From DATJGS01 sp035494735 (GTDB lineage Bacteria; Eisenbacteria; RBG-16-71-46): 64,000 bases of DNA. The DNA is taken from NCBI GenBank assembly GCA_035494735.1, contig DATJGS010000041.1, positions 62,001-126,000 on the forward strand, written 5' to 3'. Of this stretch, positions 1-8,346 are shown one piece after another (positions within the stretch are counted from its first letter, which is position 1; each line of letters starts with the position of its first letter). The position numbers and the translations under genes were made by a program. A model generated the notes under the pieces. That model saw nothing but the letters and a program-made list of their open reading frames with translations, did no database searches and had not been told where the DNA came from.

Positions 1-969
1 CTCGACCAGATACTGGCGCAGCAGCTCGACCATTTCCTCGACGGACTTCGTGCGATTCACCTGCTCGCGCACCCGCGCGCTGTTCGGCAGTCCGCGCACG
101 TACCAGGCGACGTGCTTGCGCATCTCGCGCGCGGCGGACGCCTCGCCGACGGACGCGACCATCATGCCGAGGTGGCGCACGCCGGCTTCCAACCGTTCGG
201 CCGCCGTCGGCGGCGGCAGCTGCTCGCCGCGCTCGTGGAACGCGCGCAGCCGCTTGAACACCCACGGATCGCCGAACGCGGCGCGGCCGAGCATGACCGC
301 GTCGCACCCCGTGGTCTCGAGCATGCGCACGGCGTCGGCGGCATCGCGCACGTCGCCGTTGCCGATGACCGGGATGCCGACGGCGCGCTTGGCCTCGCCG
401 ATCATGTCCCAGTGGGCGTGCCCTTCGAACTTTTCGGCGCGTGTGCGGGCGTGGATGGCCACGGCCTGGGCCCCCGCCTGCTCCAGCGCCTTCGAGACGT
501 CGACCACGTTGCGCGACTGCCCGTCCCAGCCGAGCCGGATTTTCGCGGTCACCGGGATGCGGCTGACGTCGGACATGCGCCGCACGATCTCCTCGATGAG
601 CGGCACGTTCGTGAGCAGGGCCGCGCCCGCGCAACGGTTCACCACCTTGCGCACCGGGCAGCCCATGTTGATGTCGACCACGTCCGGACGCTGCGCGTCC
701 GGCAGGTCGTTCAGCACGCGCGTTGCCTCGGCCATCGTGCCGGGATCGGATCCGAACAGCTGGATGCCGATCGGGCGCTCGCTGGGATCGAACGCGCAAT
801 AGTCGAACGTCGCCTGGTTGCCGCGCGTCAGTCCGTCGGCGGACACCATCTCCGTGTAGACCGCGGCCGCTCCCTGCTCGCGGGCCAGCCGGCGGAACGG
901 CGAATCGCTCACGCCGGCCAGGGGCGCGAGCAGGAACGGCGCATCGATCTGGACGTCGCCGATGCGCAT
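1..969 (-). CDS. dusB: tRNA-dihydrouridine synthase, 3' end beyond window
   Basis: Flavoenzyme that reduces uridines in the tRNA D-loop with NADPH. The visible 323 codons start at ATG 969 and run off the window edge, so the C-terminus is missing. The N-terminus has the family's LAPLAGVSDSPFRRLAR segment (about residues 13-29). MGCPVRKVV follows with the catalytic Cys, then TAKIRLGW, AIHARTR and NGDV/GRAAFGDPW, the FMN-phosphate region of the TIM barrel. The start lies 4 bp after the stop of the HAD phosphatase gene, so it is the last visible gene of a long minus-strand train. Assignment to the DusB subgroup rather than DusA/C is by overall resemblance; the family is certain. Confidence 0.88.
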   Translation of the reverse strand, partial: MRIGDVQIDAPFLLAPLAGVSDSPFRRLAREQGAAAVYTEMVSADGLTRGNQATFDYCAFDPSERPIGIQLFGSDPGTMAEATRVLNDLPDAQRPDVVDINMGCPVRKVVNRCAGAALLTNVPLIEEIVRRMSDVSRIPVTAKIRLGWDGQSRNVVDVSKALEQAGAQAVAIHARTRAEKFEGHAHWDMIGEAKRAVGIPVIGNGDVRDAADAVRMLETTGCDAVMLGRAAFGDPWVFKRLRAFHERGEQLPPPTAAERLEAGVRHLGMMVASVGEASAAREMRKHVAWYVRGLPNSARVREQVNRTKSVEEMVELLRQYLVE

Positions 970-973
970 GGCG

Positions 974-1654
974 TCAGGACCCCGCGGCCGCGGCCGCGCC
1001 GGGCCCGGTGGCGTCGTTCATCGCGACGAAATCCGCGAACGAATCGAACGCGCGCGCCGCCACGCCCTCGGCGCGGCACCACTCGAGCAGGCTGCGCCGC
1101 GCGACGACCGCGTCGGCTTCGCGCGCGCCGCAGCGGTCCGACAGCCCGTCGCCGACCATGACGGTGCGGTAGCCGCGCGCGCGCCACGCGCGCACGTGCT
1201 GCGCCTTGCAATTCCCGCAGCGCCCGCACGACGCGTCCGCGTACGGGAATTCGGGAACGGCGCCGCCCGCCACGAAACGCAGGCGATTCGCGGCGACCGG
1301 CAGGCGCGACAACCCCGCGGCCTCGAGCAGCGGCGCGATGTAGAAGTCGAACCCCTCGCTCACCACGTGCACGGCGTCGCCGCGCGCCTCGGCCCGCTCC
1401 ACGAACGCGGCGAACGCGGGATCCACGGCGAAACGCCGGACGAACGCGTGCGCCTCGCGCTCGTCCACGCGCAGCACGCGACACTCGGCCTCGGTCAGCT
1501 CGCGATGCCCGAGCGTGCCGTCGCGCCATCCGGCCTCGAGTGCGTGGAACGCGGCCCCGCCGTCGGCCGCGAACGCGCGGGCGAACCGGGCCCCGACGTC
1601 GGAAGGGGCGATGGTGCCGTCGAAGTCGCAGAGGTACGCGGTGCGGAACGTCAC
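974..1654 (-). CDS. HAD-IB phosphatase, MtnX/SerB-like
   Basis: Small-molecule phosphomonoesterase of the HAD superfamily, 226 aa. Motif I is CDFDGTIAPSD (residues 9-19), with the nucleophile and acid-base aspartates. Motif II is VVSEGFDFYI and the motif IV region is VMVGDGLSDRCGA. The CGRCGNCKAQH cysteine cluster (about residues 143-153) resembles the insert of MtnX (methionine-salvage phosphatase) more than plain phosphoserine phosphatase. No methionine-salvage gene is nearby, so the substrate is open. Its start overlaps the protease stop by 4 bp (ATGA), which implies translational coupling. Confidence 0.75.
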   Translation of the reverse strand: MTFRTAYLCDFDGTIAPSDVGARFARAFAADGGAAFHALEAGWRDGTLGHRELTEAECRVLRVDEREAHAFVRRFAVDPAFAAFVERAEARGDAVHVVSEGFDFYIAPLLEAAGLSRLPVAANRLRFVAGGAVPEFPYADASCGRCGNCKAQHVRAWRARGYRTVMVGDGLSDRCGAREADAVVARRSLLEWCRAEGVAARAFDSFADFVAMNDATGPGAAAAAGS

Positions 1655-3309
1655 GGGGTGGCGCTCTCCGCCTTCGACGGCCGGGCCGCCACGAACACGT
1701 CGCGCGGGGCGCGCGCCTTCGTCAGCGCGTCGAGCGCGCGGCGCACGACCGGATCCTTCTCAAATGCCACGCGCGCCGCGGCCGCGTCGCCCGCGGTGCG
1801 CCGCGCGAGTTCGCGGCGCACGGCGCGCTCGAGGCGCGGTCGCTCGGCTTCGAGCGCGGCCTGGCTCACGACCGGTCTCTCGGCGTGGACGAACGCCACG
1901 AAGCCGCTCCATACCGCCGGCGCGAGCGGCGCGTCCCATGCGGTGGCCGCGGCCGAACCCTTCGCGGTCCGCGGCGCCTTTGTGCCCGCGTCCTCCGGCG
2001 CGTTCGGGTGCGCGTTCGACCAGCGATTCGCGAAGCGGAACGGCAGCGCACCGCGCTCGAGATCGAGCACGAGCGGCGGCAGCGAATCGACCGGCACCTC
2101 GGCGTCGGGCGTGACACCACCGCCGCCGTACACGACCCGTCCCGCGGCGGTGTGGAAACGCGGACGGGCCGGCGCCGCCGGCGCAACCGCCACCGTGTCG
2201 GCATCGGGGTTGTCGTCCTCTTCGCCCGAGTCGTCCGCCGCGGCCAGCGCGGCGCCGTGCAGTTTGTGGATCGAGCGACCGCTCGGCGTGTAGTACAACG
2301 CCGTCGTCAGCTTGAGCGCCTCGGTTCCGCCGACCAGCGGATACACCTTCTGCACGGAGCCCTTGCCGAACGAGGTCTGGCCCACGAGCACCGCGCGATC
2401 CAGATCCTGCAGCGCGCCGGCCACGATCTCGGACGCCGAGGCGCTGCCCGCGTCGACGAGCACCGCCATCGGCCAGTCGAGGTTCGGGCGCGTGCCGGAC
2501 GCGTAGTAACGCGCGTCTTGGCCCGCGGCCCGGCCGCGCTTCGACACCACGAGCGCGCCCTTGGGCAGGAACTGCTCGGAGACGTTGACGGCCTGCTCCA
2601 GCACGCCGCCCGGGTTGCCGCGCAGGTCGAGGATCAGGCTGTGCGCGCCCTCGCCGGCGAGACGCGCGACCGCGGCGCGCACCTCCGAGCCCGAGGTCTC
2701 CGAGAAGTTCGAGAGCCGCACGTAGCCGACGCCGCGGTCCAGCAGGAACGCGTACGGCACGCTGCGCGTCACGATGTCGCGCCGCTCGAGGACGAACGTG
2801 CGTGTCGAGTCTTCGCCCTCAGCGCGCACGCCCAGGCGCACGCGGGTCCCGGCGTCGCCGCGCAGCCGATCGGCGACCTCGTCGAGCGAGAGGCCCGCGG
2901 AGGACTTGCCGTCGATCTCGACGATCACGTCGCCGGGGCGGACGCCGGCCTCCCACGCGGAACCGCCTTCGATCGGCGAGATGACGGACGGCCAGCGATC
3001 GCGCACCGTGACCATGAGCCCGACGCCGCCGTAGTGGCCGTCGGTCACGGCGACCAGGTTCTGGAACGCGTGGCGATCCATGAACTGAGAATAGGGATCG
3101 AGGCTCGCGAGCATGCCCTTGAGGGCGCCGTCGATCAGCTTCGTCGCGTCCACCGGGTCCACGTAGTTGTCCTGGACCTTGTGGATCACCTCGACGAACA
3201 CGTCGAGGTTCGAATACAGATCGCTGGAAGCGCCGCCGCGCCCCGCCCACCAGCCCAGACCGAACGGCAACACGAGCAGAGCGGCCCACAACACTCGTCG
3301 ACGAATCAA
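1651..3309 (-). CDS. ctpA: S41 C-terminal processing peptidase with PDZ domain
   Basis: Periplasmic serine protease of the Prc/CtpA family, 552 aa. An N-terminal signal anchor (residues 6-22) is followed by the N-terminal domain, a PDZ domain (about 85-170, carrying GGSAWEAGVRPGDVI) and the S41 core. ILDLRGNPGG marks the core. The Ser/Lys dyad is seen as GSASASE with Ser291 and FGKGSVQ with Lys316; the 25-residue spacing matches the family. A long C-terminal tail of about 180 residues past the core is Ala/Asp/Pro-rich and of unknown role. It is followed with 4 bp overlap by the HAD gene. About 126 bp separate it from the tmk stop upstream, room for its own promoter. Confidence 0.9.
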   Translation of the reverse strand: MIRRRVLWAALLVLPFGLGWWAGRGGASSDLYSNLDVFVEVIHKVQDNYVDPVDATKLIDGALKGMLASLDPYSQFMDRHAFQNLVAVTDGHYGGVGLMVTVRDRWPSVISPIEGGSAWEAGVRPGDVIVEIDGKSSAGLSLDEVADRLRGDAGTRVRLGVRAEGEDSTRTFVLERRDIVTRSVPYAFLLDRGVGYVRLSNFSETSGSEVRAAVARLAGEGAHSLILDLRGNPGGVLEQAVNVSEQFLPKGALVVSKRGRAAGQDARYYASGTRPNLDWPMAVLVDAGSASASEIVAGALQDLDRAVLVGQTSFGKGSVQKVYPLVGGTEALKLTTALYYTPSGRSIHKLHGAALAAADDSGEEDDNPDADTVAVAPAAPARPRFHTAAGRVVYGGGGVTPDAEVPVDSLPPLVLDLERGALPFRFANRWSNAHPNAPEDAGTKAPRTAKGSAAATAWDAPLAPAVWSGFVAFVHAERPVVSQAALEAERPRLERAVRRELARRTAGDAAAARVAFEKDPVVRRALDALTKARAPRDVFVAARPSKAESATP

Positions 3310-3435
3310 GCGCCCTCCAGAGGACCCGGGACGGAGCCCGGACAGCGGCGCAGACGGTGCGCGCGGCTCACGCGAAAGGACCGAAACTATACCAGCCGGG
3401 CGGCATGCGGGCGAAGTGCGTGCCCGACCGTTCGC

Positions 3436-4092
3436 CTAGCGGGCTCGCGCGCCCTCGAGGCGCGCCTCGACGTGACGGGCCACTTCGCCGGCCAGCCGCT
3501 CCGGGTCGGTGGCGGCGTCGAGCACGACCCAGCGCCCGGCATCGGCCGCGGCCAGCGCCAGGTAGCGCTCGCGCACGCGGGCGTGGAACGCGGCGGGCTC
3601 CTGATCCAGGCGGTTCGTGCCCTCGGCCGCGCCGCCGCGCCGCGCCAGCCCGAGCCCCGGGTCCAGATCGAACAACAGCGTCAGGTCGGGCGTCAGCCCG
3701 CCCGTCGCCACCCGGTTCCACTCGGCCAGCAGGGCTTCGTCGAGGCCGCGTCCGGCGCCCTGGTAGGCCAGCGTCGAGTCCGCGTAGCGGTCGCACAGCA
3801 CGACGCGTCCTTCGGCGAGCGCGGGTCCGATCACGCGCTTCACGAGATCGGCGCGCGCCGCCTCCATGAGCAGCGCCTCGGTGAGCGGGTTCGGTGCGAC
3901 CGCGGGGTCGAGCAGCACGTCGCGGATGCGCTCGGCGAGCGGCGTGCCGCCCGGCTCGCGGGTCACGAGCGGCCGCGGGCCGCGCGCGGCGAGCCGCTGC
4001 GCGAGCCGCGCGATCTGCGTCGACTTGCCCGTGCCCTCGCCGCCCTCGAACGTGACGAACAGCCCCGGCCCGCGTGGCGCCACGCCGGCCAC
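3436..4092 (-). CDS. tmk: Thymidylate kinase
   Basis: dTMP kinase, which phosphorylates dTMP to dTDP for DNA synthesis; 218 aa, normal for the family. The P-loop FEGGEGTGKST is at residues 15-25, with DRYADSTLAYQGAGRG (DRY dTMP-binding motif plus lid region) at about 96-111 and a TLLFDLDPGLGLARR segment after it. The gene starts 2 bp from the stop of the inositol-phosphate synthase gene and is clearly co-transcribed with it. Confidence 0.93.
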   Translation of the reverse strand: MAGVAPRGPGLFVTFEGGEGTGKSTQIARLAQRLAARGPRPLVTREPGGTPLAERIRDVLLDPAVAPNPLTEALLMEAARADLVKRVIGPALAEGRVVLCDRYADSTLAYQGAGRGLDEALLAEWNRVATGGLTPDLTLLFDLDPGLGLARRGGAAEGTNRLDQEPAAFHARVRERYLALAAADAGRWVVLDAATDPERLAGEVARHVEARLEGARAR

Positions 4093-4094
4093 GC

Positions 4095-5321
4095 TCAGCG
4101 CGCCGCGGTCTTCGCGCGCCGACGGCGCTTGGCCGCGACCTTGGCGCCCGCGCCGCGCCCGTTCGCGGAGGGCCGGCCGTTGCGCGCCGCCGCGGCGCGC
4201 GGCGCGCGCGCGCTCGTCGCGATCTGCGCGCGCACCCGCTGCTCCGAGCCCTTGGGGTCGCGGATGAACGATTCCGTGAGCTGCTTGCAGATGTCATCGG
4301 GGAACTGGTGCGGCGGCGACTTCTTGAAGTAGGACGACGGTCCGATCAGCGCGCCCTTCAGCCCGTGATCCAGCCCCAGCTTCGCGCAGCGCACGGCGTC
4401 GATGACGATGCCCGCGGAGTTCGGCGAGTCCCACACTTCGAGCTTCATCTCGAGGTTCAGCGGCACGTCGCCGAACGTCGTCCCTTCCATCCGGATGTGG
4501 CACCACTTGCGGTCCTTCAACCACGGCACGTAGTCGCTGGGGCCGACGTGCACGTTCTCCTCGTCCATCGGATACGGGATCAGGCTCGTGACCGCCGACG
4601 TCTTCGAGATCTTCTTCGACTCCAGGCGCTCGCGTTCGAGCATGTTCATGAAGTCGGTGTTGCCGCCGAAGTTCAGCTGGTACGTCCGGTCGATGCGCAC
4701 GCCGCGGTCGTTGAACAGGCTCGTCAGCACGCGATGCGTGATCGTGGCGCCGACCTGCGACTTGATGTCGTCGCCGATCACCGGCAGGCCGCGCTTCTCG
4801 AAACGCTGCTGCCAGTACTTCTCGCGCGCGATGAAGACCGGGATGCAGTTCACGAACGCGCAGCCCGCCTCCAGCACCTGCTCCACGTACCACTTCGTCG
4901 CCTCCTCCGAGCCGACCGGCAGGTAGTTCACGACGACGTCCGTCTTCGTCTCCTTCAGCAGCTTCACGATGTCGACCGTGGATCCCGGCGCCTTGTGGAT
5001 GATCTTGGACAGGTACTTGCCGAGGCCGTCGTGCGTCATGCCGCGCTGCACGGTGACGCCGAGCTTCGGCACCTTCGCGAACACCATCGTGTTGTTCGGC
5101 CACGTCACGATGGCTTCGGACACGTCCTTGCCGACCTTGTTGCGGTCGATGTCGATCGCCGCGGAGATCTCGACGTCACGGATGTGGTAGCCGCCGAGAT
5201 TGACGTGCATGAGGCCGGGCACCCGATCGGTCTCGCGCGCGCTGCGGTAGTAGTGCAAGCCCTGCACGAACGACGAGGCGCAGTTGCCGACGCCGATGAT
5301 CGCGACTCTGACCTTGCCCAT
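4095..5321 (-). CDS. ino1: Myo-inositol-1-phosphate synthase with basic C-terminal tail
   Basis: Converts glucose-6-phosphate to inositol-1-phosphate (NAD-dependent), the first step to inositol lipids; 408 aa. The start was set at ATG 5321 because GGAGG sits 9 bp upstream and the protein then opens with the Rossmann motif IIGVGNCASS. NYLPVGSEEATKWY, PVIGDDIKSQVGAT and LNFGGNTDFMNM are typical of the actinobacterial/archaeal-type enzyme. The last 50 or so residues, after SFIRDPKGSEQRVRAQ, form an Ala/Arg/Lys-rich low-complexity tail (RRRRAK near the end) absent from the usual enzyme. Next to the CDP-alcohol phosphatidyltransferase this points to phosphatidylinositol-type lipid synthesis. Confidence 0.9.
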   Translation of the reverse strand: MGKVRVAIIGVGNCASSFVQGLHYYRSARETDRVPGLMHVNLGGYHIRDVEISAAIDIDRNKVGKDVSEAIVTWPNNTMVFAKVPKLGVTVQRGMTHDGLGKYLSKIIHKAPGSTVDIVKLLKETKTDVVVNYLPVGSEEATKWYVEQVLEAGCAFVNCIPVFIAREKYWQQRFEKRGLPVIGDDIKSQVGATITHRVLTSLFNDRGVRIDRTYQLNFGGNTDFMNMLERERLESKKISKTSAVTSLIPYPMDEENVHVGPSDYVPWLKDRKWCHIRMEGTTFGDVPLNLEMKLEVWDSPNSAGIVIDAVRCAKLGLDHGLKGALIGPSSYFKKSPPHQFPDDICKQLTESFIRDPKGSEQRVRAQIATSARAPRAAAARNGRPSANGRGAGAKVAAKRRRRAKTAAR

Positions 5322-5356
5322 GACCTTCGAACCTCCGGAATGCGAAAAGGACCCGT

Positions 5357-6127
5357 TCAGGGGGTCCGCGTGAGTCGATAGACGTGCGCCACGCGCTGCG
5401 CGGCGGTGACGAACGAGAAGACCGCGAGCAGCAGCAGCGCGGCGGAGATCGCCCAGAACACGTGCAGCACGCCGGCGAGGATGATCAGGACCATGCGCTC
5501 GGGGCGCTCGAACCATCCGACCTTGCACTCGAGGCCGAGGCCCTCGGCGCGGGCCCTCGTGTACGAGACGAGGAACGACCCCGTGAGTCCGATGACCGCG
5601 AGCAGTCCGACGAAGGCCCACGTCTCGGGATTCAGCCCGATGTTCGCCTGATTGATGACCCGCTCGGGATCGAGGACCAGCGCCAGCAGATTCCGCAAGC
5701 AGAAGCCGAAGATGCCGATCAGCACGAGCGCCTCGCTGAGCCGGTCCAGCGTGGAGTCGAAGAACGCGCCGAAGCGCGTTTCCCCGCCGCTCGCGCGCGC
5801 CAACTGCCCGTCGAGGATGTCGCAGACGCCGGCCAGCGAGAGCACGAGCGCGCCGAGCCGCGTTTCGCCGACGTAGAACGCGAGCGCCGCGGCCGCGCTG
5901 AGGCCCAGTCCGAGCACCGTCAGGTGATTCGCGCGGACGCCGGCGCGCGCGAGGCCGCGCACGATCGGGTCCAGCGCGCCATGCGCGAGCACGCGCAGCC
6001 GCTCCTTGAGCCGGCTCAGCGCGCCTGGGCGGCGCGGTGCGGCTTCGCTCGGCCGTTCCACGCGTTCCACGCGCGGGCCGACGCTCTTCGGCGGAGCCGG
6101 CGGCTCGGCCACGGGCGCCTCGCTCAC
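5357..6127 (-). CDS. CDP-alcohol phosphatidyltransferase, probably phosphatidylinositol-phosphate synthase
   Basis: Integral membrane enzyme that transfers a phosphatidyl group from CDP-diacylglycerol to an alcohol; 256 aa. The full CDP-AP signature is present: CDILDGQLAR, then RFGAFFDSTLD (D-x2-D-G-x2-A-R-x8-G-x3-D-x3-D). Several membrane helices follow (for example AFVGLLAVIGLTGSFLVSY and MVLIILAGVLHVFWAISA). The start is GTG 6127, overlapping the rsmI stop as GTGA, with GGAGGAGA upstream. The position directly before inositol-phosphate synthase makes inositol-phosphate the likely acceptor, but PgsA-type specificity cannot be excluded. Confidence 0.85.
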   Translation of the reverse strand: MSEAPVAEPPAPPKSVGPRVERVERPSEAAPRRPGALSRLKERLRVLAHGALDPIVRGLARAGVRANHLTVLGLGLSAAAALAFYVGETRLGALVLSLAGVCDILDGQLARASGGETRFGAFFDSTLDRLSEALVLIGIFGFCLRNLLALVLDPERVINQANIGLNPETWAFVGLLAVIGLTGSFLVSYTRARAEGLGLECKVGWFERPERMVLIILAGVLHVFWAISAALLLLAVFSFVTAAQRVAHVYRLTRTP

Positions 6128-6843
6128 GTCGTCTCCTCCGCCTCGTGGCGCGTCCGGCCGCTCAGCACGAGCACCATCTCCCCCCGCCGTCGATCCGGCG
6201 CGAGCGCCTCGCGCACCTCGCGCGCGGAGCCGCGCAGCACTTCTTCGAACGCCTTCGTCAGCTCGCGGGCGAGCGCGATCGGCCGCTCCCCCCACACCGC
6301 TTCCAGATCTTCGAGGCAGCGCTCGATGCGGTGCGGCGATTCGAACGCCACCACCGTCTCGCGCCGCGACTTCAAGTCCTCCAGGCGGCGGCGGCGCGCC
6401 GCCGATTTCACCGGCAGGAAACCCACGAACGTGAATGCGTCCGTCGGCAGCCCGCTCACCTGCAGTGCCGCGATCACGGCGCTCGGTCCCGGGATGCTCT
6501 CGACCCGGATGCCGGCGGCCGTCGCCGCGCGCACCAGCGGAAACCCCGGATCGCTGACTCCGGGCGAGCCGGCGTCCGTCACCAGCGCGACCGATTCGCC
6601 GGCCGCGAGACGTCGCAGCAGATCGGGAAGCCGGGCGCGTTCGTTGTGCTCGAACAACCGCGTCACCTGCGCGCGCACGCCGAAGTGTTCGAGCAGGCGG
6701 CGCGTGTGCGCGGGGTTCTCGGCCGCGACGAGCGCGACCTCGCCGAGCACCCGGAGCGCGCGCGGCGTCATGTCCTCGAGATTGCCGATCGGCGTCGCCA
6801 CCAGATACAGCGTTCCGCGCCCCGTCGCGCGCGCGTCCGTCAC
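6124..6843 (-). CDS. rsmI: 16S rRNA (cytidine1402-2'-O)-methyltransferase
   Basis: SAM-dependent methyltransferase of the tetrapyrrole-methylase fold acting on C1402 of 16S rRNA. GTLYLVATPIGNLEDMTPRA near the N-terminus, ENPAHTRRLLEHFG, VALVTDAGSPGVSDPG and ESPHRIERCLEDL are family hallmarks. The start is placed at GTG 6843, giving 13 residues before YLVATPIG as in homologues. ATG 6909 in the same frame is possible but would add 22 atypical residues without a ribosome-binding site. It overlaps the next gene by 4 bp. Confidence 0.9.
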   Translation of the reverse strand: MTDARATGRGTLYLVATPIGNLEDMTPRALRVLGEVALVAAENPAHTRRLLEHFGVRAQVTRLFEHNERARLPDLLRRLAAGESVALVTDAGSPGVSDPGFPLVRAATAAGIRVESIPGPSAVIAALQVSGLPTDAFTFVGFLPVKSAARRRRLEDLKSRRETVVAFESPHRIERCLEDLEAVWGERPIALARELTKAFEEVLRGSAREVREALAPDRRRGEMVLVLSGRTRHEAEETT

Positions 6844-6932
6844 GTCACGCCCTCGCGTTTCGGGCCGAATCCGCTGCTCCTGCGTTGCAGAGCCGGCGAA
6901 AAGTAGCATGGGGGACCTGCCCCGTCCACCGC

Positions 6933-7979
6933 TCAGCGCCGCACCAGGCCGCGGGCTTCCACGGTCTCGCGGAACGCGTCCACCGCGCGGGCCAGCCCCG
7001 CGTCGTCGACGTCGAGATGCGTGATCGCGCGCAGCCGGCCGCGCCCGAACGTCGTCATCCACACGCCGCGGGTCTCGAGCCCGGCCACGACCGCATCGGG
7101 ATCGAGCGCCGGATCGACCAGCTCGACGATGACGATGTTCGTGTCGGGCACGGCGACGCGCACGCCGGGCGCGGCCCGGAAGCCGTCGGCCAGCGTACGC
7201 GCCCTCGCGTGATCGTCGGCGAGGCGCGCGAGATGGTGGTCCAGCGCGTAGAGCGCGGCGGCCGCGAGCAGGCCGACCTGGCGCATCCCGCCGCCCCAGC
7301 GCTTGCGCGTGCGTCGCGCCTCGTGCATGAACGTGGCATCGCCGACGAGGATCGAACCGATCGGCGCGCCGAGGCCCTTCGAGAAGCACATCATCACGCT
7401 GTCCGCGGCCGACGCCCATTCGCGGATCGGGATGCCGGTCGCGACGCTCGCGTTCCACAGACGCGCGCCGTCCAGGTGCACGCGCACGCCGCGCGCGCGC
7501 GCCACGTCGGCCAGCGCGCGCAGTCGCTCGAGCGGCACGATCGCGCCGCCGGCACGGTTGTGCGTGTTCTCGGCGCACACGAGGCGCAGCCGCGCGACGT
7601 GCTCGTCGTCTTCGCGCAGCGCGTTCTCCAGCGCGTCGGCGGGCAACACGCCACGCTCGCCGCCGACGATGTGGGCGAGCGCGCCGGAGTTCGCGGCGAT
7701 GCCGCCCTGTTCGTACAGGAAGATGTGCGACTCGCGCTCGAGCAGCACCTCCTCGCCGGGACGCACGTGACCGTTCACCGCGATCTGGTTGCCCATCGTG
7801 CCGCTCGGCACGAACAGCGCCGCGTCCTTGCCGGTCAGCTCGGCGACACGCCGCTCGAGCGCGTGTACGGTCGGGTCGTCGCCGTACACGTCGTCGCCGA
7901 CCTCGGCCTCCATCATGAAACGGCGCATGGCGGGCGTCGGGCGGGTGACGGTGTCGCTGCGCAGATCCACGACGTTCAT
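6933..7979 (-). CDS. ltaE: Low-specificity L-threonine aldolase
   Basis: PLP enzyme cleaving L-threonine/allo-threonine to glycine and acetaldehyde; 348 aa. It opens with the typical VDLRSDTVTRPTPAMR. The PLP-binding lysine lies in CFSKGLGAPIGS, preceded by HLDGARLWNA (the Asp that holds the pyridine nitrogen). GGGMRQVG is the usual following motif. ATG 7979 is preceded by GAGGGAGA. It is the first gene of the minus-strand train that runs to the window edge. Confidence 0.92.
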   Translation of the reverse strand: MNVVDLRSDTVTRPTPAMRRFMMEAEVGDDVYGDDPTVHALERRVAELTGKDAALFVPSGTMGNQIAVNGHVRPGEEVLLERESHIFLYEQGGIAANSGALAHIVGGERGVLPADALENALREDDEHVARLRLVCAENTHNRAGGAIVPLERLRALADVARARGVRVHLDGARLWNASVATGIPIREWASAADSVMMCFSKGLGAPIGSILVGDATFMHEARRTRKRWGGGMRQVGLLAAAALYALDHHLARLADDHARARTLADGFRAAPGVRVAVPDTNIVIVELVDPALDPDAVVAGLETRGVWMTTFGRGRLRAITHLDVDDAGLARAVDAFRETVEARGLVRR

Positions 7980-8346
7980 GCGGTCTCCCTCGAGTTCATG
8001 GGTTCGCGTCCGCGGGCGAGAGGGACGCGGACGGAGTTTACGCAAAATCGCGGGAGCGCGTCGCGCCGGGCGCCGGGTGACAGGCGCTTGACAACCCTCC
8101 GCCCGGGATTGCGTTTGATTCCTGGCGCCGCATCGCGGATCGTCCGGCCGCCGTTCCCGGAGCCGCGACGGGGCGCCGGGAGCGCGTTCGGCGCCCCCGC
8201 GCTCGTCACTCGGGCGCGGGGATGTGACGTCGCGGCAAATCCGGCGCGCGATCCCGCGGCGCCGCGCATCACAACAGCGGTCGTGCCTTGGGCGCGCGAC
8301 GGAGTCTCGAATTCGGCCCTTGCCCACGTGAAGGAGTAACCGGTTC
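7980..8346. other. Divergent intergenic region, no gene
   Basis: This 367-bp spacer between ltaE (minus) and the YugP-type protease (plus) must hold promoters for both. On the plus strand a perfect -35 TTGACA is at 8088-8093, but no convincing -10 lies 16-18 bp downstream. A hairpin (arms 8005-8011 and 8023-8029, 11-nt loop) falls in the ltaE leader. Open frames through here are antisense or GC-driven and have no family signature. Confidence 0.6.

Noticed and set aside
1540..4332. Very long plus-strand open frames across 962-4332 and similar ones elsewhere
   Set aside because: Arg/Ala/Pro/His-rich shadows of GC-rich minus-strand genes with clear families (ctpA, tmk); no ribosome-binding sites or motifs.
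6844..6909. Upstream ATG start (6909) for rsmI
   Set aside because: It would add 22 residues not typical of the family, without a ribosome-binding site; GTG 6843 gives the expected N-terminus.
8088..8119. Promoter for the YugP-type gene with TTGACA at 8088
   Set aside because: The nearest -10-like TTTGAT is 20 bp away, too far for a confident call; reported only as a -35 in the spacer entry.
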